From Membranipora membranacea (Eukaryota > Bryozoa > Gymnolaemata > Cheilostomatida > Membraniporidae), in the NCBI GenBank assembly GCA_914767715.1, contig OU612071.1:17668948-17728947 (forward strand): 60,000 nucleotides of DNA. The letters are read 5' to 3'. The stretch's first letter is position 1; each line of letters begins with the position of its first letter. The notes under the pieces are model-generated. The model saw only the letters and a program-made list of their open reading frames with translations, did not search any database and was not told the DNA's origin. A program made the translations under genes and the position numbers. Below, in pieces: positions 12,041 through 24,626 of the stretch.

Positions 12041-14751
12041 ACATTTCATTACGTTCTCCCCAACCTTCAGCTCTTCACTTTCATTTGACAGGCATCTTTT
12101 GTACACTATGTTAATTTTAGCAGACCGATCACAATATGTGGCAGGTCAAAAGTTTAATACCATAATAAATCAAATCGAAGATACGTTAAGTGACATACGG
12201 TATTGTCAAATCCGATAATTTATTTCAAATTGAGGTGAGCATTTGCGTCATGCCAGGGGTCTATAGAGCATTACTACGGGCCTGCGGTGCAGTGGGCTTG
12301 ATTATTGACCCTTTTTAATTTATATCAATTTTATAAAAATGTACAAGCGGAAGAGTAAAAATAGAATGGCACTGTGTAGAAGGTTGTACCGACCATAATA
12401 TTGCGGTTCTTCAGCCACCCCACCCCCCCCCACCTTTCCAACATACCAGCTCACAATCACTCATTTCATGTTACAGGATCTATTGAATATGACGAGATAA
12501 TAAACCCCAAGTCAACGATGATTGAATACCACGATGCACCACTGCAGCAGCTCCGGCATTGTAGCGAAATGCTTCATGTTGGGTTGTAAGGGGTTTAACA
12601 GTGACACTAATGACTTGGAAACCTAGTCGTCACTATAAAAACATTGTCACTGTCAACCTTGACAGACAGCACTATTAAAAAGAAAACTTTATACCGCAGA
12701 CCAAATCTTATCTTGGCAAGTTAAAGGGTGAATGCCCAGGCTGATCTTGTCCTGTTATGAACACTTATGGTCAGCGGTAAATTGATAAAGACAAACACCA
12801 AGCAAGGAGACAATTACTAGGGTCGAAACGGGTAAAAAGCGGTCATGTGCCAAGCCTAATCGTCATTGATCACACATTTCACAGAAGGAACTCAAGTTAA
12901 GATTGATGATTTTATCGCTTATAGATAACAGTTAGGTATCCCTCAATACTTCTCCTATTCACTGTGTTTTCATGTTAATTTTGGGCCCTAGCTGAGTTGT
13001 CACCTCTTGGCGATCTCCCTTGAAATATGGACCCATTTCCATGTACATTTTCGAACAAAATCTGTTGCCACCAGGCGTTGATCCTGAGGCCCCTCATCTG
13101 CAGCCTCTTAATCTCGACCCCGCTCACCACACTTAGAGGAAATGCTAGCCAATCGTATATTGCAGTGCTCAGCACGAACCGAGCCTTCCAGCTCAGCATG
13201 AACCAGGAGGTATTATCATGGATCGAACAGCCCGTAAATTTGCTCATGTTGATCTATGGAAGTACATTCAATGCAGGAAGTCAATTTGTTGATGACATCC
13301 AATCAACCTTATATAATCCATAAACCATGGTTGCCTGCGATGATTCATGAACTGCAGTTTTTGTCTGATAGTGGAATGCAGAAGCAGAATTGCTCTGGCT
13401 ATTAGCTTCTTTGGGGGCAGTAGAAGGAAACTTTGATTACTAAGACGGAAATTGTCAACAGGTTGAGCTCACACACTATCTTGCTTGCTTGCCCCTTAAG
13501 ACTCTTGATCGCAAATTTCATGGTAGGATATTGACTGAAATTTGATGAATTTGGCGCATTCACATTGAAATTTAAGATTCGACGATTCCAGCGATTTTAG
13601 AAGGACACAATGTTGCGCAAACCAATAAACTTAGCAAAACATATCATGAATTTAAATGGCCTGGTTATCGACAATTCACAGATCTATGGCAGATTGATAA
13701 AGTTCTTAACAAGAATGGTCGTCAGTAGTGTTCAAACTGTCACAAGCTTTGTGCTATGAAAGCACATTTCATGCTATAATATTAATTTAAAATGGAATCC
13801 ATAGTGATGATGTCAATGTCAACGTCAGGACAACAATTGTAGGGCTTTGAAGAATTAGTAGCTGCTGAATCCAGACCCATCTGTTTGTCACCTCGAGATA
13901 TAAAATTGTGATTACTCAAGGCTACTCTTTTTGCTGGAAGTTAACAAAAATTTGATGACGTCAGAGGCTCCTATTCACTCCTCATTAATATCCATAATAA
14001 GAGACAAGTTTTATTTGTTTGTTTTAGTGGGTTTCGAAGGACACAGTGTCATGTTTATTGAGCACATTGGACCAGAGGTCAATTTCTGGCTCTATGGGAT
14101 GTGCCGATGGGTCATGGTTGAAAAAAGCACAACAAAACAAGGATAACTGTTATTTGGTTGGACCAAATGTTTGCATCAATTATGTGCGAATCATGTTAGA
14201 AAATTATGATTCAATAACCATACAATATATACAGTACTGCAGGATGGAAGTATATGGTGAATTTGTGGGTAGTTACTCGCCTCAACTCATTTATTGTCGC
14301 TGTGCCTTTCGTTGAAATTATGCAAATTTTGCTGTTTACAACTGTATTCCATCACCGCATCCAAAAGAGCCAGTTATTGACCCCTAGACAATTGTGGTCA
14401 CTCAATGACATCAGTCAGTTTTTGCCACTGCGTATCCGTTGAGGAACTTGAAGTGTAATATCATTTGAAACCCATCAAATATCAGATTGGTATCAATTTT
14501 TATATAATCAATAATAATACATTTGGCAGACCCTGTCGTTTAAATGGAAACAGAATTCAAGATTACAATGTCTACTGTTCTTAAGAAACACTGATTTCAT
14601 TGAATCAATCTAAATACACATTACCATTATCAGTATCAGTTTGATAGCGTATCATAAGCAAACATCTAAACAAGCTGAGTTCCAATCAGATTTTGACGAG
14701 CAAGCGTGTCCAATCACAATAGTGGTACAGCTGTATATAGCTAGATCGCGT

Positions 14752-14758
14752 TATAAAG
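14752..14758 (+). promoter_or_regulatory. Candidate TATA box of the SLC5-like gene
   Basis: TATAAAG lies 86 bases before the ATG at 14838, leaving room for a start site near 14782 and a 5' UTR of about 55 bases. No other TATA-like motif lies as close. Position and sequence are the only evidence. Confidence 0.45.
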
Positions 14759-14837
14759 GATTGCCTCTATACAAGCTGTGGTGTAGTGTACTGGATATCC
14801 TCTAAGACTGAAGATCTAGGATAAGTAAAATTGTAAC

Positions 14838-17800
14838 ATGGCGTTATATTTTCACTGGGCTGACTATGTAGTCCTGTTTGTGATGCTGGCTGCCTCTGCT
14901 GCCGTTGGGTTCTACTATGCATGCAGCGGAGGAAAACAGAGAACTACCAAGGAATATTATCTAGCTAATGGTAAAATGCACTGGTTTCCTGTATCTTGTA
15001 GTCTCATAGCCAGGTAAGATCTCTTCATTGGGTTATTGGGTTGAAATTTGTTTGTCTCTGTCCGAGGACTGAGAAAAATCAAGGCCTTAAGCGCAGGACC
15101 GCCGTATTCAGCGCCAAGTTGCTCTCAGTTAACAGGCAGGTTGGAGCATACTTGGAGTGTCAATTGAGCCCAGTAGTCAGTAGACTACAGCGGGATTAGA
15201 ACCCTTGCGAATTTAAGGGCAGATGCTCTAACCAACTGAGCTACCTCCTACTCCTAAGGAGTAAAATGTTAGCTAGATTTAATTATAACTTATTGACTTA
15301 CTATTACCTATTGCACCAAATTTTGATACGCAGAGGTAGGGGTCATATTTTAGTGATGATATTTGCAAAGATTAGCAAGTCTCAAATTTAGCCATTTCAA
15401 GCACAGACTTTACTCTTCATAGGTGGAACTTACCTACAAATTGTTGCTCCGTCAGTTGGGTTTTGATTTCCATTTCAATTCATCCGTTGGATATAGTATG
15501 TTAACTAATTGCTGTTTGTGTAAATTTGGTAACTTGTTTAACACATTTGACGACGATGCTACATTGACATTGAGATGAATTCCCATGTATTCAATTTGAG
15601 TCTCTCAAATGCTTCCTGATGCTCAATACCTATTTCTTTCTACATTGCAGCTACTTGTCGTCTGAAACACTAATAGGAGCTCCTGCTGAGATTTATTCTT
15701 TCGGAACGATATTCATGTATCAGGCACTCGGCGCCTTTATAGGAGTATTACTAGGATTGTGCTTCTTCTTACCGGTCTTTGAGCAGAATGGTGTCATTAC
15801 ATCATTTCAGGTGAGAATTGTTAAAAATAGGTTAAAATTGGTTTGAATCGGAAGGTTTCTTCTCTGCCCAAAGACTGAAAAATTAAGGTGCCGTCAAATT
15901 GCTCTCAGTTTCCAGGACAGTCTGAGCACACCTGGGGCGTCAATTGAGCCCAGTAGTCAGTAGACTGCAGCAGGTTTGATCCAAAGACCTCCAACGCTTG
16001 AGCGTTAGAGGGCAGGCGCTATAACAACTGAGCTACCTCCTACTCCTTGTTCCCCTGCAACCAATCAGGATTTTTTTGTTCACCAAGAGCCTCAGCAAAG
16101 TTTCCTAGATGTTGTTTTAATATTTGTGAAGAGGAAAAATATCTGCACAGATCAATGATTAGATAAAAAACAATCCAATACGACAGCATTTGGAATTGCT
16201 ATCCCTCAAGCCGGCAGTGACTGAACAGTGAACTTCTCAGCTATGGTAGTAATAGTAATAGTTTAGCTTACATATCAAAAATGTCAGGCTGTGACATTTT
16301 GAAAATAAAAATCCGACCTTTTGTTGTGCCTGATAGTGCATGGAACAACAGAAGTCCTCATTCTATGTGCATCTTTTAGACATTAAAATATGAGGTTCCC
16401 TATCAAGGGCAGGTTTAGCTAAAACTCTGGAAATAGGTCTGCTCATTGATTATCAAAGAAAGGTATACATTACCATTTTAAAATAGAATTTCTTTAATTA
16501 AAGACAGTCATTTGTGGAAATGATGATTATTGTCAAACTGTTCCCCGCTGATCTAAAGAAAATTTAGCACTTGTATTTAGTAAACTTAGTAATCAGCGTA
16601 ATGAGTCATCAGAGAAAAAATTTTGAACGATAGAGCACGATCGGACTAAGAGTCCAAGTTTGTCAATTTGTGGTTGTCATTTTTTTACTTATCCCAAACA
16701 CTTATCCTTCATATCTTATATTGCGAGTACTTATCTATCGCTGGTATCATAACCTTAAGAAAGCTAATCATTCGTTGATTCTGGATCATTGAACTGCCGT
16801 GCTCTTGATTTTGTACTAGAAATACTACAATTTCTAATAGTAGTAGGTAAAAATAAATTTCTACCAAGAAAAGAAAAAAATTTCTTTCAGTCACATCCAC
16901 ACCATTTATGATATTCTTCCTTTGCAGCATATCGAGCGAAGATTCAACTGGCCTATGAAGATGTTAGCTCTGTTATCTTATCTTTTAAATATGGTAAGTA
17001 ACATCATAATAAGCCTGAGGTACATTTATTTTGAGACATTTTATTACTTATTTTGCCACCAAAATCATCAGCCGGTTGTTTTAAATCACCACCAGGGGTA
17101 TTCCAGGCCTGATGTAATACATTCTATTTTATATTTGGCCATAGAGATTTACAAAGAATTGAGAAATGATGATATCATAGGGACAATACCAGCCAGCCAC
17201 TATCCATACACTCAATGCATAAAAAACTGCTGCCTAATATCTCAATATTGTCAAGGCTTAGAACCGTAAAAAAAGTTCATATTAATTTTGTTCCTTCCTC
17301 ATATTATCTATTCAAAATCAAGTTATTGAGAATCGATATGTAAACCAAGTCCGATTGAAAGATATAAGAAATGCAAAATAACACTAAAAATATTTAAATT
17401 AAATTAATGTCGATACTATGGCTTTTTTCCATGTAGAAAAAAGCCGGGAACAGTGAATTATTCAACAATTCAAGGTGTAAGGGTGTATGATCAATACATT
17501 ATGTATGAGTTTATTTTTGTATTTTGTGGTCACAGCACAGCAAGATACAGGATCTCACTTGTGTCTGGGTGTAAGCCACTGCATGTTCAGGGATGTTTGT
17601 CCGCCTCCGGTTGTGAGATGAATGAAATGATATACTATTCCAAAATAGATTCCCTAAGTTCATCCCATTTAATTTCCATCTGTCTAACATGTGGGTGATG
17701 CACTTTTTAAACTATAATTAATCTGCCATAAATCTTAAAATTTGATATGTTACACTGATTCAAGTATATTATATTCTTTTTTTTACAATTTTTAATTATA

Positions 17801-20800
17801 AGAATTTTTAATGAATTGTTGTCATTATTTTGTGTTACATTTTACAGTTGTTTATATCAGCACTTTCTCTCTACGGACCAGCCCTAGCCATATCAGCAGG
17901 TGAGACTCGATCAATCAATCATAACCTGCTCAGTCAGTCAATCAGTCAATCAGTCAATCACTCATTCACTCAATAACTCAATCAGTCACTCAGTCAATCA
18001 CTTGATCAACCAATCGATCAGTTAATCAATTGATCAACAAACCATCCAACCAACCAATCAATCAACAAACCAATTAACACACCAATTAACAAATCAATTA
18101 ATCAATCAACCAAATATCTGTGTAGCACTGATTTAATGTAGAGTATGTTGAACACCAAGGCAATACTGGATAATGCCATGCTCTCTCTTTGTTTATTAAC
18201 ATTTGTTCTGATCTTTCTAATATATTCATGGTTCTTTGATGTCGCATGTGCTCTAGTTTAACATACATTGTGATACTGTGTAAAGGACGATTTTTGATAA
18301 TCGATTTACAAGGATGTTTTTTATTCTCTTTAGTGACTGGAATGAATCTATGGCTAGCAGTCTTGTCAGTAGCTGCAATATCTGTCCTATATACACTTCT
18401 GGTAGGATGAATATATTCATGTTGCCCTGTTGTTAACGTATTTTGTATCATAAATTGTACGTACCACACACTGCCATTTCCCAGACTATAATTTAATGCA
18501 AGCAGTTCAGTTATATTGATAGATGTAATTGATAGAGCTGTTGGTTTTTTCAAACTTTTGTGGTTAACATTGATCTAAAGAATATCTGAGGTTTGAAATT
18601 ATATATTTGTGAAAGCCCCCAAACTGACAAACAGCTGTTGTTAGCCAGACCACTTTGTTGTGTTCTGAATTCTAATTTTGGTACCACTATTATAGGGGGG
18701 GATCAAAGCAGTATATTGGACAGATGCCATTCAGCTTTGTATTATGATGGTTGGAATATTTATTGTGCTAATCTATGGTACTATATCAGAAGGTGGAGTC
18801 TCCAAAGTCTGGGAGGTAAACAGACTTAGCGGCAGACTTGACATCTTAGAGTAAGTTTACAAGTCACCTGAACATGCTAGTTATGAGAAGGGAAAGTTTA
18901 AGTAATAATGTAGCTTTCTAATTTGGCCACACCAATTTGGACAGACAATAATTGAAGATACCTGTTATTGAACTTGTCATTTGAAAATTCAGCAGACAAA
19001 TTCAAAGAAATTAACTATACGCCAAGCCCTATTGAAGTAACCGCCAAGACTCCAAGATATAAGGCCAAATTAAGGAAACAACATAGATCCACAATTCCAG
19101 TCTCTTCAGGGTACCGTTTTCAAAGTTATGAGGTTAGATCCTCTTCAACAGTTTTTATTGCAGTTCACAGCAAACAATTTGACAACAATTAAATCCGAAG
19201 CAAAAAAAAAAAAAATTTCATGATGTATGATATATTAAACATTATATAATAATTCATATTATAATATAACATAATATTTTTCTGTTATCTCTCACAACTT
19301 CTTTTCAGTCTCCAAAAGTCATTCATGCTGGATCCGAGAATACGACATACCTTCTGGAGTGTGATGAGTAATACGATCTTCTGGTTCACTGCTATATATG
19401 GTACTAATCAGATGTCAGTACAGCGATACCTGTCTATGGGAACAAAGAAGGATAGACTTATGTAAGTTAGAAGTCATTGCTGAAACAAAAAAATTTTCAG
19501 GAAGTGACCCTCTGCATGTTGCTATGTTAAATTATTTAACACGCAAATTTCCATGCACTGGTGTACATGAGTGTGAATTTGGCTAGGGTTAAGTTTTATT
19601 TTAAGATTACCAAATGTTAGGCCAAACCATATTCAACTAGATCATATGAGAGTTTAAATTGGAAACGAGGCTGAGTATATTATTTATACATATGAAAGTC
19701 TTTGTTTGTAGAGCTTATTTGATAACAGCAGCTGGAATAGCAACACTCACCCTTGTTAGCTGCCTCACTGGGTTGGTGATATTTTCACACTTCAGATACT
19801 GTGATCCTTTAAGTACTGGGGAGATATTCTCTAGAGATCAGGTAAGCTTGATAAGAAATATACCAACAAATTTTCATATGAAATTTTTTTTTAATGCTGC
19901 AGATTATTCAGTATATATAAAATCTGATTTTTTTGATTCTGTTTGTCCAAAATAGGGTAAGCGACCATGGTGGAGATCAAAGGGGCAATGCATCCAAATT
20001 TAAGGCTGATCTGCCATATATATTTTTTTAAATTGTCCGTGCATTTGTTCACATACACATTGCTAGAACAATTTTTGATGCAAGACATCATTTATCCGAA
20101 TGGGAATAAAAACAGGCCACAACTTAATTAATTTTGAAGAAAATGGCCTTTCTGTTTTGAATGTGTTTGTTATTGTATTGTATCACAGTATGTATTGCAT
20201 TGCATTTCATAACATAACATTACATGGCATCACATGGCATCAAATTGAATTGTATTGTGATTGTATTATATTAATTTAATTTAATTAATTTTTATAAGGT
20301 ATATCCCCTCTATGTAATGAGGTTATTGGGTCATCTCCCAGGTCTACCAGGACTCATACTATCTTCTGTATTCAGTGGATCTCTAAGGTAAGCCATGTCA
20401 GTCCTAGTTAATAAGTTGGCTGTGATTGGCTTGACGGTCATATCAAACAGCCAATCAGAACACACTGGCTGTTAGAGCATATGTAAAGTGAGAGCTGTAT
20501 TTCCACTCCTGGCTGTTTTTTTATTTTTTATTGACATACTTTAATCCGATGGCAACATTTATCAAAATCAGCCATCACGAAAAATGGAAAAAAAAGAATT
20601 GAAATCAAGATGGAGAAAAAGGTAATCAGAAAAAATTACTTTCGGATGATTTATCTTTGTTGATTGAACACTTATCAAATGTCATATTGCTAAAAGTATA
20701 TCGTATCATATTATAAAAATTGTTGATTGAAGTTATTAATGATATGCCATTTCCCCAGTGGGCACAATTTGACAGGATAATCTAGGAGTATGAGCCTTGT

Positions 20801-23800
20801 TGTGCCAACTCACCGAGGAGGTTCAATTTGATGTCATATTTTGAGAGAGCTGCCTAAAATATTTTATTGGCTTGAAATTACTGCTGCGAGGTGCTTCATG
20901 GTCAATTTTATGCCAAATTATAAAGGCGGAGATTTTGTTTAGTCTACGTCATCAATTTTAGTGTGAAAAATAAGAGAGGGGTCCTGCTCTCTCTACTCTG
21001 TCTACTATGTTTTTTTGCAGTGTGAGTTTACAGACTGTTTTACTATGCAGCAGTTCCTGGATTATTTTTATATCATTACAGTTCTGTGAGCTCGATACTC
21101 AGTTCTTCGGCTATGTTGATACTTAATGAATTTATACTACCATACAAGCCCAATCTTAGTGACAGAATTGCTGCTATTATATCTAAAGTACTGGTGCTGA
21201 TATTCGGAGGCTTGACAATAGTGCTTGTCCTATTCGCAAGATACTTTGGAGCTGGTATCATGTCTGTAAGTAACCTGAGTACTTACCAATGCGGTAGATC
21301 TGATCTGATTGACTGTTGGGCGGGAAAGAGAACCAATGCTAGGTGACTAAGGGTACTCATTGAAATAAATAGTGAAAGTGAAACTGACATACTACTTCAG
21401 TTTCACTTTCACTTGGAAATTTACTTTCAGGAAAGAGTCGCATAACCGCCAATGGCTTTCTATCTCTCATTCCTCCACAAACAATCAGATCAAACACATT
21501 GGCTACCTTGGTGCAGAAACTGGTTTGATCAAGGCACCATTGTAACATTAACCAACTACTTACATTATGGACTTGGATATTTTTCTCATGTAAAATGAAA
21601 CCAGCAGGTATATGGATTCGTTGTTTCAATTCAGCAATAATCATATGATCCATATAGTTGGAAAAAGATGAATATTGATATGATTGAATGAATATATTGT
21701 GTTTTTAGATGGGTTTAGCTATCGGCGGTATGATCGCAGGACCAACAGTGGCTATTTTCACATCCGGAGTATTCCTACCTGTCGTAAACTGGAAGGGGGC
21801 TCTCACAGGTTTTATGGTCGGAACAGGTCTGTTGCCTTTCATGATAAACGAAGTGTTGCCTGCTATCAAGGGCAATTTTTTTCTAATATATCTTAAATGC
21901 TTATCATTATTGAATTTGTTCAGTGTTTAGAGATTATCCACAAACCATGAAGACTGTCAGCACAGAACATATACTATCATAAGCCATACTTATTCTAAAG
22001 TCAGGCAGTTGATACTGTTTTAGATTTATAAGATCATAATGTGGGGAACAAAAGTTTGAGGGTCTTGCAGGTCAACAATATTGTTAGTGATAGGATACAA
22101 GAAGTATAATAAAAAAATTTAGAATGTATTGAGGCTTTGCACGAAATAGACTATTAAAATTTGTTTTGTTTTTCACAACTTTATTAGGCAATTTTTTAAT
22201 ATTAAGTGCCAAAATAGAAGAAAAAAAGTCAAAAAAAGATGAAACATGTTATATTCATGAATTGTAATTGTAGGTTACTCAATGCTGATAGGTATGGGTG
22301 GATTCATCAACCCTGCGTTTATATATGAGTATCCAGTCACTACTGCTGGTTGTAACATCACAGAATCAGTTCTACCTAGCAATCTCACATCTCCTATATA
22401 TGACCCATCTACATGGGATCCGCAATCACATTTCAGGTATGGCTCATTATATAAAAATATATCCCGACAAAGAGCTTACTGGAAAAACTAACAATCTGAA
22501 TATTGGCTAACAACATGGATATATTGGCAAAGATTCTAACCAAATTTCAAACTGTCCACATATGATGTTCAAATATGAAAAATTACATTTTACCATGAAC
22601 AAAGATCTTACGCATAAGGCCAAATATCTATTCCTACCAACTTTTCTCAATCAGAACTCTGTAAGATACAAATATGTAAACCATAAAGTCATCTTAGATT
22701 GTCCCCTGCTGGTGTTCCTGTCATGTGACAGATTCCTGTGTGCATATGTTGTAAGAGAGCACATACTGAGCTCAAAGCTGCACGATATAATATTATCTAG
22801 TCCATGTGTTATTGCTGGTGGGAGACAGCGAGCTTGTCATGTCAAATGAAAGAAACCGTTGATATTTATGGGGAATGTAAATATTCAGTCTTAGTTTTAA
22901 AATCAATCTCAACTGGTGCTCTCTATGTCCTGTCACTGGCTTCTTTTTTTTCCAGCAGCCAATCAGATCAGAGCCAACATGTTGGCTAAATATGTGAAGG
23001 ATGGGATGAAACTACTCACCATCTAGGTTGTGGCTTGCTGTCTAAGTGCTGACTAAATTGTAAAATCATCATGTTTAAGTAGATGACTGTAGACCATTAT
23101 GTTATTTTTCCTATTTCAGGTCAGGATTAGAATCTTTATTTGATCTGTCTTACGCATATAATGGTGTTGGAGGATTTGTAGTTACTATAATAGTCGGCAT
23201 CATATCCAGTATATTATTATGTAAGTACAAAAATATGAGTGCAACATATTTTGCCTGACTGCGTTCGCTGGAGACTGGGACATTCCCTGCTAGCTAATTA
23301 ACCCACCTGCATTATTTTGCTTCATACTACCACTTAAAGGGCAACCAGGGTTTCAAACAACTTCTTAGTGATTAATAGCAGATTGCACCTTCTGCATAGG
23401 GAAAAAGGCAAAATATAATTCGGATGATTATTCGGGCAGAATTGTTGTGAAAAATTTCATTCATCAGGTACTCAATATGAGCTAAAATAGAATACCACAG
23501 AGCAGTTTCCTGTTCCTGATATAATTTAGCCTGTGCTCTATCATCATTACAGCAATGTCTTGGAACCTCCCTAAACTGAAGTGTTACCCAGCTTGGAGTC
23601 AGCAACTACTTTGAGTTTTGCATTGCGTCATGCACAAAGCTGATACTGCCTAGCACATTATTTACTACCCATTTACGCATTGCTGCGAAACCTTGGTTGC
23701 CCTTTAAACTAGCTAAATTTAGTGTTAGTCAACATCAAGCCACCATAAAAATAGCGAAACTGTATTCTAGCTGTATCAACCCACCTAGAGTACATTTTTA

Positions 23801-24626
23801 GCCATTGTGATGGCTCTTATCCAAGTGGATAGGTGAATAAAGAGAGCCAAAGCAAGGTCAAATGAAATGTTGCTGAAAGTACCTGAGTTATTGAGTTGTA
23901 GTGAATAAACGTTATCTCTTTCATTTTCACTATATCACCATATCACCATCGCTACACTCGTTGATATGGTATTGGCTCTCTCTCTCTCGTCCAGCCAATC
24001 AGGTGTGGCCCATCACATTGACTATAATATTCTATACTCCACCGCGGGCCGTATCCAACTAACTCGCAAACAGCCCAAACTGATACTGGCCTACGATGAG
24101 AAAATTGATCAAATGTTGATGTGAAGATTGGTTTATATTTTGAATTTTGTATGATCTCTATTTTCAGCCAAGAAAGACGATCCGTTGGTTGAGCAAAATA
24201 AATTATCTCCCTACTTGTTGAAGTCGTGCTGTATTATGCCTTCATCGTGGAGAGCCAAAATACTACTGGACTCTGAAAAAAACCAGGTCAACCTGGAGAA
24301 TGAGGTAACTATAATTAAAAGAGAAATCCATACCAGTTGATCTTCCGAAGACAAAATGTTATAATTTTATAAGTTATAATAGTTATAACCTTCATTCTTT
24401 TAATTGTTATTTATCATTTTATCAAAATTAAGTCGGCTTTGTTAATTTGCTGTCCTTGAGTCTTTTGCCGCACAAAAATTCAAGAAATCAAGCCACAATA
24501 ATGACTTTGGACCTCATTAATTTCTTTTCAATGTTTCAGGAAAAGGAAAGTGTAGTGAACACTGATGCAATGTCAAACTCTGAGAGCTCTTACGAACTAA
24601 GTAATGGTGACACTTCGAAACTTTAG
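14838..24626 (+). CDS. Sodium-coupled solute symporter, SLC5 family (SMCT/SMVT-like)
   Basis: Fifteen exons join in phase to 612 aa: 14838-15013, 15651-15810, 16928-16993, 17848-17899, 18334-18401, 18696-18850, 19309-19461, 19712-19841, 20299-20387, 21082-21265, 21709-21826, 22274-22436, 23120-23220, 24168-24304, 24540-24626. All introns are GT-AG. The length fits SLC5A8/A5/A6 (about 610-640 aa). Family marks are the TM1 turn LIGAPAEIY, GGIKAVYWTDAIQ, the NQMSVQRYLS loop, LPGLPGL, the sodium-site helix FSGSLSSVSS and PVVNWKGAL. The extracellular loop after the last of these carries N-x-S/T sites. About 13 membrane helices are expected, in the plasma membrane. It should move a monocarboxylate-type or vitamin anion with sodium; the exact substrate is inferred only. 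The protein ends T-S-K-L, which fits a class I PDZ ligand. The ATG is preceded by 'taac' and begins the first helix. Confidence 0.9.
15058..15257 (-). mobile_element. tRNA-derived SINE in intron 1
   Basis: Read on the minus strand, the element starts with a tRNA-like head: TAGCTCAGTTGGTTAG (box A region) and GGTTCTAATCC (box B region). It then runs into a unique body containing 'ctactgactactgggctcaa' and ends near 15058. A related copy lies at 15862-16047 in the same orientation. It is a Pol III retroposon copied by a partner LINE, not a functional tRNA: the anticodon arm does not fold well and the body continues past the acceptor. Confidence 0.8.
15862..16047 (-). mobile_element. tRNA-derived SINE in intron 2
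   Basis: Second copy of the intron 1 SINE: the same TAGCTCAGTTG head and the same body phrase 'ctactgactactgggctcaa', followed by 'ttgac' and 'ctgagagcaattt'. The region near box B is altered and contains a short inverted insertion (caacgctcaagcgttg-like). It differs enough from the first copy to be an independent insertion. Confidence 0.75.
17905..18115. repeat. Tetranucleotide microsatellite (TCAA/TCAG)n in intron 4
   Basis: About 200 bases of degenerate tcaa/tcag/ccaa repeats start a few bases after the exon 4 donor at 17900. Units vary between atca, gtca and acca, so it is an old, interrupted array. No other role seen. Confidence 0.85.
20158..20292. repeat. AT-rich pentamer-like simple repeat in intron 8
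   Basis: Runs of 'tattg', 'cattg', 'aacat' and 'catgg' units followed by 'ttaatttaattaatt' lie just before the exon 9 acceptor at 20298. Low-complexity sequence that replaces a normal polypyrimidine tract here; the acceptor itself reads 'tttttataag'. Confidence 0.6.
21371..21413. other. Perfect 17-bp hairpin in intron 10
   Basis: AGTGAAAGTGAAACTGA at 21371-21387 and its exact reverse complement at 21397-21413 enclose a 9-base loop. Each arm contains GAAAGTGAAACT, which fits the interferon-regulatory-factor consensus (GAAANNGAAACT). A transposon tip or an RNA hairpin would explain the symmetry equally well. Confidence 0.7.
23333..23708 (-). mobile_element. TTAA-flanked MITE, family A, in intron 13
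   Basis: About 370 bases with ends TTAAAGGGCAACC and GGTTGCCCTTTAA. The interior is the reverse complement of the element at 32292-32655: 'tgcattgcgtcatgcacaaagctgat' here against 'atcagctttgtgcattacgcgatgca' there. No ORF of meaning, so it is a non-autonomous DNA transposon. Both ends keep TTAA. Confidence 0.85.

Larger units (their letters stand above)
9061..14750. other. Long intergenic region, no convincing gene
   Basis: Apart from the tandem repeat at 9611 and the family-intron relic near 11830, I see no gene. The ORFs here (for example 12975-13323 on both strands, and 13931-14442) are short, overlap antisense to each other and lack recognisable motifs or paired splice sites. The stretch 12970-13320 is visibly richer in G and C than its surroundings and could be a fragment of an older element or exon. 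Confidence 0.5.

Noticed and set aside
15170-15257. tRNA gene on the minus strand in SLC5 intron 1
   Set aside because: It has A and B box-like sequences but continues into a SINE body, occurs twice with the same body and does not form a clean cloverleaf.
18098-18553. 151-codon minus-strand ORF
   Set aside because: It overlaps exon 5 of the SLC5-like gene antisense and a microsatellite, with no recognisable domain.
21827-21865. A GC-AG intron donor after the Lys codon near 21869 for SLC5 exon 11
   Set aside because: Ending the exon at 21826 with a GT donor gives the same phase and a loop length that fits the SLC5 family; the longer version adds about 14 residues inside a membrane region.
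24621-24626. S-K-L end of the SLC5-like protein as a peroxisomal targeting signal
   Set aside because: The protein is a multi-pass membrane transporter; this signal acts on soluble matrix proteins, so a PDZ ligand is the better reading.
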